From assembly GCA_910579645.1 (NCBI GenBank), contig CAJTVK010000134.1, forward strand, positions 1 to 11,288: a stretch of 11,288 bases of DNA. Reading direction: 5' to 3'. Below the pieces are notes generated by a model, which searched no databases, was not told the DNA's origin, and worked only from the letters and a program-made list of their open reading frames with translations. The position numbers and the translations under genes are program-made. Shown here piece by piece: positions 6,641 through 11,288 of this stretch. The stretch comes from an uncultured Lachnospiraceae bacterium (lineage in GTDB: Bacteria > Bacillota > Clostridia > Lachnospirales > Lachnospiraceae). Each line of letters opens with the position of its first letter. The stretch's first letter is position 1.

Positions 6641-7540
6641 ATGTTACATTCCAAAGGAAATACAAGGTTTCAGATTTTGGCCAATATTTGCATGCTGGCC
6701 GTTACTTTAATGGTGGTGGTTCCGTTCCTGTTAGTGTTCATTTCTTCCATTACGGATGAAAATGTGCTGATTTCAAACGGATATTCCTTTTTTCCGGAAA
6801 AACTGAGTTTGTATGCGTATCAGTACATATCGGGGCAGGGCGGAAAGATTTTCCGGGCATACGGCATGACGATTCTGGTGACGGCCGTCGGCACGGCTGT
6901 CAATTTGCTGATGTCGTCTATGATGGCATACGTGCTTTCCGTTCGTACGTTGCCGTTCCGGCGCGCCATTACTTTTTATATTTTTTTCACGATGCTGTTC
7001 GGAGGCGGATTGGTGCCCACTTATATGATGTATGTAAATACATTCCATATAAAAAATACGATATGGGCGTTGGTGGTGCCGGGGCTGATGTTAAGCGCAA
7101 ACAATGTGCTGCTGATCCGGACTTACTATGTGACAAGCATCCCTGAGGCTTTGTATGAATCGGCGGAAATTGACGGAGCCGGAAGGCTGACGGTATACCG
7201 GAAGATTGTGCTGCCCCTCGGGAAGCCGATTCTGGTCACCATGGGATTATTTACCGGGCTTGCATATTGGAATGACTGGACAAATGGGTTATACTACTTA
7301 TCGGGGAAAGACGGGCAGCGGCTTTATACCATTCAGAATCTGCTGAACGAAATGATTACCAATATTCAGTATCTGGCCAGCGGAAAAGTGCAGAACGTAG
7401 GGGCGGAGGTAAACCGGATGCCTACCGTATCGGTGCGGATGGCGATTGCGTTCGTAGCAATGCTGCCGCTGCTCATAATCTATCCTTTCCTGCAGAAATA
7501 TTTTGCGGAAGGCATCACAGTGGGGGCAGTAAAGGGCTAA
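6641..7540 (+). CDS. CUT1 sugar ABC transporter permease, YtcP/UgpE-like
   Basis: This is the second channel subunit, 299 residues from the preferred start. Hydrophobic segments are visible at about residues 11-36, 74-98, 109-132, 138-160, 196-218 and 264-285. The EAA-type loop begins at Glu173 and reads ESAEIDGAGRLTVYRKIVLP, with Ser replacing the first Ala, a common variation. 'YWNDWTNGLYYL' and the C-terminal 'KYFAEGITVGAVKG' are typical of the carbohydrate permease family COG0395. It pairs with the upstream LplB-like subunit. No ATP-binding subunit is encoded in the window, consistent with CUT1 systems that share an MsmX-type ATPase encoded elsewhere. The stop codon abuts the start of the sensor kinase gene. 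Confidence 0.94.
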   Translation: MLHSKGNTRFQILANICMLAVTLMVVVPFLLVFISSITDENVLISNGYSFFPEKLSLYAYQYISGQGGKIFRAYGMTILVTAVGTAVNLLMSSMMAYVLSVRTLPFRRAITFYIFFTMLFGGGLVPTYMMYVNTFHIKNTIWALVVPGLMLSANNVLLIRTYYVTSIPEALYESAEIDGAGRLTVYRKIVLPLGKPILVTMGLFTGLAYWNDWTNGLYYLSGKDGQRLYTIQNLLNEMITNIQYLASGKVQNVGAEVNRMPTVSVRMAIAFVAMLPLLIIYPFLQKYFAEGITVGAVKG

Positions 7541-9265
7541 GTGGACACGGAAGTGAGAAAGAAAAAACGGAAATCAGTTTCATATAGGAAGAAAAGTATT
7601 TTTATCCTGTCGCTTTTTCTGGTGACAGCGGATATAGGCATAAGCCTTCTGGTAGTACGGGATATCAGGAGGCAGGATACGCAGTATATGAGCAATATGG
7701 TGCAATTATATATCCGTGAGGAAGATCAGACATTTTTTAAGCTGGGAAGACAGATGCTTTCGGTATTGATTGGCGGGAATGTGGTGAAGTCCGAAATTAA
7801 CGAGAACTTGGCCGTATTGGAGGCAGATGAGGCAGACCGGTTTGAAGTGAATGTGGCGACGATGGAACTTAGGAATATCTTTTTGGAATATACATGGAAT
7901 TATGGGACTAATTACCGCTTTTTCATATATTTAGGAGAAAACGGAAGGTATGTGGACCTAAGCCTGGAAAAAGGAAGCCATCCGGAGATGGAGGCGGCTG
8001 TCAGGGAGTTGATACAGGAGGGCAGCCTGAACACTTATTCCGCAAAATCCATATGGACTTGCGTATCCTTGGATTCCGAAACTTATATTCTGAAAGTGAT
8101 GTGTTACGGGAACCGATATATGGGCTGCTATATAGATGCCAATGCCCTGCTGAAGCCTCTGGAAGGACTGGATTTCAATAATCATGGATTTGCGGTTCTG
8201 GTGGACGGGGATGAGAATGTGGCGGCTGTTGGGCGGGGAGGCAGATGGCGGAAAGAACGCTGTATCATGGATGCCCCGTTTGAACAGGCACCTTTCCGTG
8301 TCAGAATATATATGGATGATGCGGGAATCTACGGAAAGTATGTGGCAGTGCATGTTCTGCTTCTGATACTGGGTATGATTATCCTCAGTACGATGTTTGT
8401 CCTTAATCTATATCTGCAGAGGAGGGTACTGCGCCCGATTCAGCGGTTTGCCGATAATCTGCTGAAGTTTGACGGCCAAGACCAGTTGGTCTATGATTTG
8501 ACGGAAAACGAACTGAAAGAACTGGAACAAGCTAATGAACAGTTCAGAAACCTGCTGCATCAGATACGCCGCCTGAAAATCACGCTGTATGAAAATGAGT
8601 TAAGGAAGCAGAAAATGCAGACAGAATATCTGCAGCTGCAGATAAAGCCACATTTTTATATTAACTGCCTGTCGTTTATCTGTCAGATGGTGGAACTGGG
8701 ATATTATGAAAACGCAAAAAAGATGACGCATATCACATCGGATTATTTCCGGTATTTATTTCAGTCAAATCGTGATTTCGTGGAAATAAGGCATGAACTG
8801 GCACATGTGGGGAATTATCTGGAAATACAGAAGCTGCGCTACGGCGACGGGTTCTCTTACTATATTGAGCAGGAGGAAGACACTTTTGAGGGGAAGATAC
8901 CGCCTTTGGTCATCCAGACTTTTGTGGAGAATGCGGTGCATCATATCTCCATGGAGAAGCCGGAGGATATTACTATTATCGTAACCTTAGAGGAAAACGG
9001 CGGAAGCCGGTATTTCAATATTTGCATTTCCGATACCGGAGAAGGGTTTCCGCAGCAAGTGCTGGAAGCTTTGGAAAAGAACAAAGCATTGGAAACCGTG
9101 GACGGACACCGCGTGGGAATAACGAACTGCATTCACAGGCTTCGCTATTTTTACGGGAACAGAGGAAAGATTAAGTTTCACAATAACCCGGCGGGAGGGG
9201 CGGTAGTCATGCTGCATCTGCCTGAGGAGGGAAGAGGGAAGAATCCGGATGGAGGAGAAGATTAA
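7541..9265 (+). CDS. YesM-type membrane sensor histidine kinase
   Basis: This 574-residue kinase should phosphorylate the response regulator encoded next. A basic N-terminus leads into a membrane segment at about 19-40. An extracellular sensing region of roughly 225 residues follows, whose fold I do not recognise. A second membrane segment lies at about 268-292, a HAMP-like linker with 'RRVLRPIQRFADNLLKF' follows, and then a helical stretch to about 362. The His_kinase (PF06580) motif reads LQLQIKPHFYINCLSFI with His371 as the phosphoacceptor. The ATPase domain has the N-box 'VENAVHH' (Asn464), the G1 box 'DTGEGF' (Asp498) and 'GITNCIHRL'. The start is a GTG directly after the permease stop, with AAAGGG four bases upstream, indicating translational coupling. 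The gene overlaps the next by 17 bases. Kinases of this class commonly sit beside LplA/LplB/YtcP-type transporters and sense extracellular carbohydrates; the ligand here is unknown. Confidence 0.94.
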   Translation: MDTEVRKKKRKSVSYRKKSIFILSLFLVTADIGISLLVVRDIRRQDTQYMSNMVQLYIREEDQTFFKLGRQMLSVLIGGNVVKSEINENLAVLEADEADRFEVNVATMELRNIFLEYTWNYGTNYRFFIYLGENGRYVDLSLEKGSHPEMEAAVRELIQEGSLNTYSAKSIWTCVSLDSETYILKVMCYGNRYMGCYIDANALLKPLEGLDFNNHGFAVLVDGDENVAAVGRGGRWRKERCIMDAPFEQAPFRVRIYMDDAGIYGKYVAVHVLLLILGMIILSTMFVLNLYLQRRVLRPIQRFADNLLKFDGQDQLVYDLTENELKELEQANEQFRNLLHQIRRLKITLYENELRKQKMQTEYLQLQIKPHFYINCLSFICQMVELGYYENAKKMTHITSDYFRYLFQSNRDFVEIRHELAHVGNYLEIQKLRYGDGFSYYIEQEEDTFEGKIPPLVIQTFVENAVHHISMEKPEDITIIVTLEENGGSRYFNICISDTGEGFPQQVLEALEKNKALETVDGHRVGITNCIHRLRYFYGNRGKIKFHNNPAGGAVVMLHLPEEGRGKNPDGGED

Positions 9266-10868
9266 TATTTTATTGGTGGATGACGATAAATATGTCATAC
9301 AGGCATTGAAGCAGAAGATGGATTGGGAAGGGCTGGGAGCAGAAGACGTTTATTCGGCTTATAATATCCGGCAGGCGAAGGAACTGCTGAGACAGCTTCC
9401 GATACAGGTCATGGTCTGTGATATTGAGATGCCGCAGGGAAGCGGTCTGGAACTTTTGGAATGGATACGGGACGAGGGGTATGAGGTGGAAACACTTTTT
9501 CTGACCAGCTATGCGGAATTTTCTTATGCCCGGCGTGCCATACAGCTGCGGAGCCTGGACTATTATCTGAAACCGGTGGATTATTTGGAACTGGAAAAAG
9601 GCGTACGGTCGGCGGCGGCGCGTGTAAGAAGCAGGTCGGAGCAATCCGTCTTCAAAAAGGAGAGCGAATATTGGAAACGGAACAAGGAGGGGGTGGAGAG
9701 GAACTTTCTGCGTTCCGTGCTGCTGGGGGGAGAAGCCGGCCATTGGCAGGAATTTCAGGCAGCAGGGCTGCAGGAGGCCGGAATTTCCTATCAGCCCGAT
9801 GCCCGGTTTCTGCTTTTGTATGTGGAACTCTACGAAGAAGAGGGGGGCTTGGCAGGCTGGGACAGAATGCGGCTTGTCCTTGCGTCGGAAAACTTGGCCA
9901 GGGATTATTTTCCGCAGGAAATGTTCCGGGACAGAAAAGCGGTATTGCTTCAGGAATCTACACTGGCACTGGTGTTGGAAGTATCGGCGGATAAATTGCC
10001 GTATCCTGCGCTGCAGAGTTTCTGTGAGGAATATGCGGGACAGTTTTGGGAATCTTTCGGCATGAATGCCTTTTTTGCAGTGGGCATGGAATGCGGGCTT
10101 GCACAGTGCCATGAGATGTACTGCAGGCTGGAGCGGATTTGTGCGGACCATGTGACAAGGGAGAGCCGGATTGTCTTTCTGGCCGGGTATGAAGACAGGA
10201 AAGTGTTATATCAGCTTCCGGAAATCCATACATGGGAAGTGCTGCTGCGGGAAAATAATGAAGAAGGGTTTGAGCGGAAAGTGGAAGCATATTTAGAAGG
10301 CTTAAAGAACAGGGAGCAGCTGAACGGAGAGGCACTGAAGCTGCTCAGGATTGACATTATGCAGCTTATGTATGTGAGGCTTAGGGAAAATAGGGTGCAG
10401 GCATACCGGCTGCTGGGCAGCGATGCATGGGAAACTTTGTATCAAAGAGCCGCGGCATCCGTGCAGGGCATGATGGAGTATGTCAGGTATATGGTACAGG
10501 TGACTGTCCGGTATTCCGGCCTGACGGACAGGCCGCAGACGGCGATTGATAAAATCAAAGACTATATTGACCGGAACTATGACAGGGAAATTACGCGGAA
10601 AGAATTGGTGGAGATTGCATTTCTGAATCCGGATTATATTTCCCGGCTGTTCCGGAAAGAAACCGGGCAGTCCATCAGCAGTTACCTGATGGGGAAACGG
10701 ATTGGGCTGGCAAAAGAACTGTTGGAAAATACGGACATGCCGGTGAACGTGGTGTCCATGCAGGTAGGGTACGGCAATTTTTCTTATTTTGCAAAAATGT
10801 TCCGGGACAGCACGGGATATTCGCCGAATGAATACCGGAAAATAAAAAGAAAATCGGAAGGAGACTGA
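9249..10868 (+). CDS. YesN-type response regulator (receiver plus AraC DNA-binding domain)
   Basis: This 539-residue cytoplasmic regulator is the partner of the preceding kinase. Residues 5-125 are a receiver domain: acidic pocket DDD at 11-13, phosphoacceptor Asp58 in 'VMVCDIEMP', conserved Thr/Ser in 'FLTSYAEF', and Lys108 in 'YYLKPVDY'. A central region of about 300 residues is poorly conserved, as is usual for YesN proteins. Residues 433-535 form an AraC/XylS domain with two helix-turn-helix units (around 'TRKELVEIAFLNPDYISRLF' and 'VNVVSMQVGYGNFSYFAKMF') and the closing 'TGYSPNEYRKI'. The start codon lies inside the kinase gene with purine-rich sites just upstream. Placement in the operon suggests it activates the operon promoter, possibly through the CGGG boxes at 3975-4000, which is an inference. 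Confidence 0.95.
   Translation: MEEKINILLVDDDKYVIQALKQKMDWEGLGAEDVYSAYNIRQAKELLRQLPIQVMVCDIEMPQGSGLELLEWIRDEGYEVETLFLTSYAEFSYARRAIQLRSLDYYLKPVDYLELEKGVRSAAARVRSRSEQSVFKKESEYWKRNKEGVERNFLRSVLLGGEAGHWQEFQAAGLQEAGISYQPDARFLLLYVELYEEEGGLAGWDRMRLVLASENLARDYFPQEMFRDRKAVLLQESTLALVLEVSADKLPYPALQSFCEEYAGQFWESFGMNAFFAVGMECGLAQCHEMYCRLERICADHVTRESRIVFLAGYEDRKVLYQLPEIHTWEVLLRENNEEGFERKVEAYLEGLKNREQLNGEALKLLRIDIMQLMYVRLRENRVQAYRLLGSDAWETLYQRAAASVQGMMEYVRYMVQVTVRYSGLTDRPQTAIDKIKDYIDRNYDREITRKELVEIAFLNPDYISRLFRKETGQSISSYLMGKRIGLAKELLENTDMPVNVVSMQVGYGNFSYFAKMFRDSTGYSPNEYRKIKRKSEGD
10858..10863 (+). promoter_or_regulatory. Ribosome binding site of the GH20-type gene
   Basis: AAGGAG lies 8 bases before the ATG at 10872 and overlaps the last codons of the response regulator. 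This placement fixes the start of the partial hydrolase gene and supports cotranslation within the operon. Confidence 0.8.
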
Positions 10869-10871
10869 AAA

Positions 10872-11288
10872 ATGTATTTACTGCCAAGGCCGCAACAGGA
10901 AGAATGGTATGGGGGATATTACACGATTCGGTATAACGGATGCATTGTACTGGAAGAGACAGGCGGTGCGGACTGTTATCCGTATATGAAGATGCTGCAG
11001 GAGGAAGTGGAGGAAGATACGGGGATTAGGCTGAAGCTTCGGCAGGGAAGTTCCAAAAAAGCGGATATCAGGCTTCGGATAGATGCTTTGCCGGGAGAAG
11101 AGACATATGAACTTACCGTCAATCAGAAAGGCATATGCCTGAATGCGGGGGGGAGGGCAGGGCTGATATACGGAATACAGACTTTGCGTCAGATGATAAG
11201 ACAGGAAGGGGCATGCATTCCCTGCTTAAGGATTTCCGATTATCCTTGCTTTCCGGTGAGGGGACTTTTCTATGATGTGACCAGGGGG
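10872..11288 (+). CDS. GH20-type beta-N-acetylhexosaminidase, N-terminal part (cut by window end)
   Basis: The first 139 codons are present and the frame is open to the window edge. After a short N-terminus come the alpha/beta features of the GH20b domain, including 'YELTVNQKGICLNAGG' and 'AGLIYGIQTLRQMI'. The beginning of the catalytic barrel follows with 'RISDYPCFPVRGLFYDVTRG', which corresponds to the conserved GH20 'RG...D..RG' entry. GH20 enzymes release terminal beta-linked GlcNAc or GalNAc by substrate-assisted catalysis. The catalytic Asp-Glu pair would lie beyond the window and cannot be checked. There is no signal peptide or lipobox, so the product should be cytoplasmic and act on imported oligosaccharides. 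It starts three bases after the response-regulator stop. A related family with a GH20b-like N-terminus is possible, but the RGLFYDVTRG block favours GH20. Confidence 0.82.
   Translation, partial: MYLLPRPQQEEWYGGYYTIRYNGCIVLEETGGADCYPYMKMLQEEVEEDTGIRLKLRQGSSKKADIRLRIDALPGEETYELTVNQKGICLNAGGRAGLIYGIQTLRQMIRQEGACIPCLRISDYPCFPVRGLFYDVTRG

Noticed and set aside
8641..8670. Kinase His motif reading KPHFYIN instead of the usual NPHFLYN
   Set aside because: The phosphoacceptor His371, the N-box and the G1 box are intact. This variant is familiar from Clostridia YesM-type kinases, so it does not suggest an inactive enzyme.
9270..10151. A 293-codon minus-strand open frame inside the response-regulator gene
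   Set aside because: It overlaps the receiver and central regions of a confidently identified YesN-type protein, and its translation has no family resemblance.
1..11288. Mobile elements, CRISPR arrays, tRNA or rRNA genes
   Set aside because: No transposase, integrase, regularly spaced repeats, tRNA-like cloverleaf or rRNA sequence was found by reading; the region looks like ordinary metabolic chromosome.

Overview
The window looks like chromosome from a gut-type Firmicute of the Lachnospiraceae/Clostridia kind. The evidence is the moderate base composition, strong AGGAGG-type ribosome sites, a LacI regulator next to a short clostridial-type glycogen phosphorylase, and a lipoprotein-dependent CUT1 sugar transporter linked to a YesM/YesN-type two-component system and a glycoside hydrolase. 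The genus is an inference; no rRNA or marker gene is present. All genes lie on the plus strand.

Region 1 (1-3924) is a regulator and glycogen/maltodextrin module. A good sigma-A-type promoter (88-116) precedes a LacI-family repressor (245-1234). A 326-base intergenic stretch follows. It holds a perfect 12-bp palindrome with a central CpG, which is the form of a LacI/CcpA-family operator, then a spaced inverted repeat and a candidate promoter just upstream of glgP (1561-3870). The glgP gene ends at a textbook intrinsic terminator (3890-3924), which closes the module.

Region 2 (3925-11288) is a sugar uptake and processing operon running off the right edge. Its order is a lipid-anchored solute-binding protein of the DUF3502 type (4061-5587), a highly structured GC-rich intercistronic segment (5602-5677), an LplB-like permease (5680-6615), a YtcP-like permease (6641-7540), a YesM-type sensor histidine kinase (7541-9265), a YesN-type receiver/AraC response regulator (9249-10868), and the start of a GH20-type beta-N-acetylhexosaminidase (10872 onward). 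Gaps after the first permease are 25, 0, -17 and 3 bases, so these genes are almost certainly cotranscribed and partly translationally coupled.

The likely logic of region 2 is as follows. The kinase senses an extracellular glycan or a binding-protein complex and phosphorylates the response regulator, which activates the operon. The binding protein and two permeases import an oligosaccharide, powered by an ATPase encoded elsewhere. A GH20-like enzyme with no signal peptide then trims amino sugars in the cytoplasm. The substrate, probably a beta-linked HexNAc-containing oligosaccharide, is an inference from the hydrolase alone. All components belong to known families and I see no clearly new system. 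The features most worth checking are the double hairpin between the binding protein and the first permease and the isolated operator palindrome downstream of lacI.
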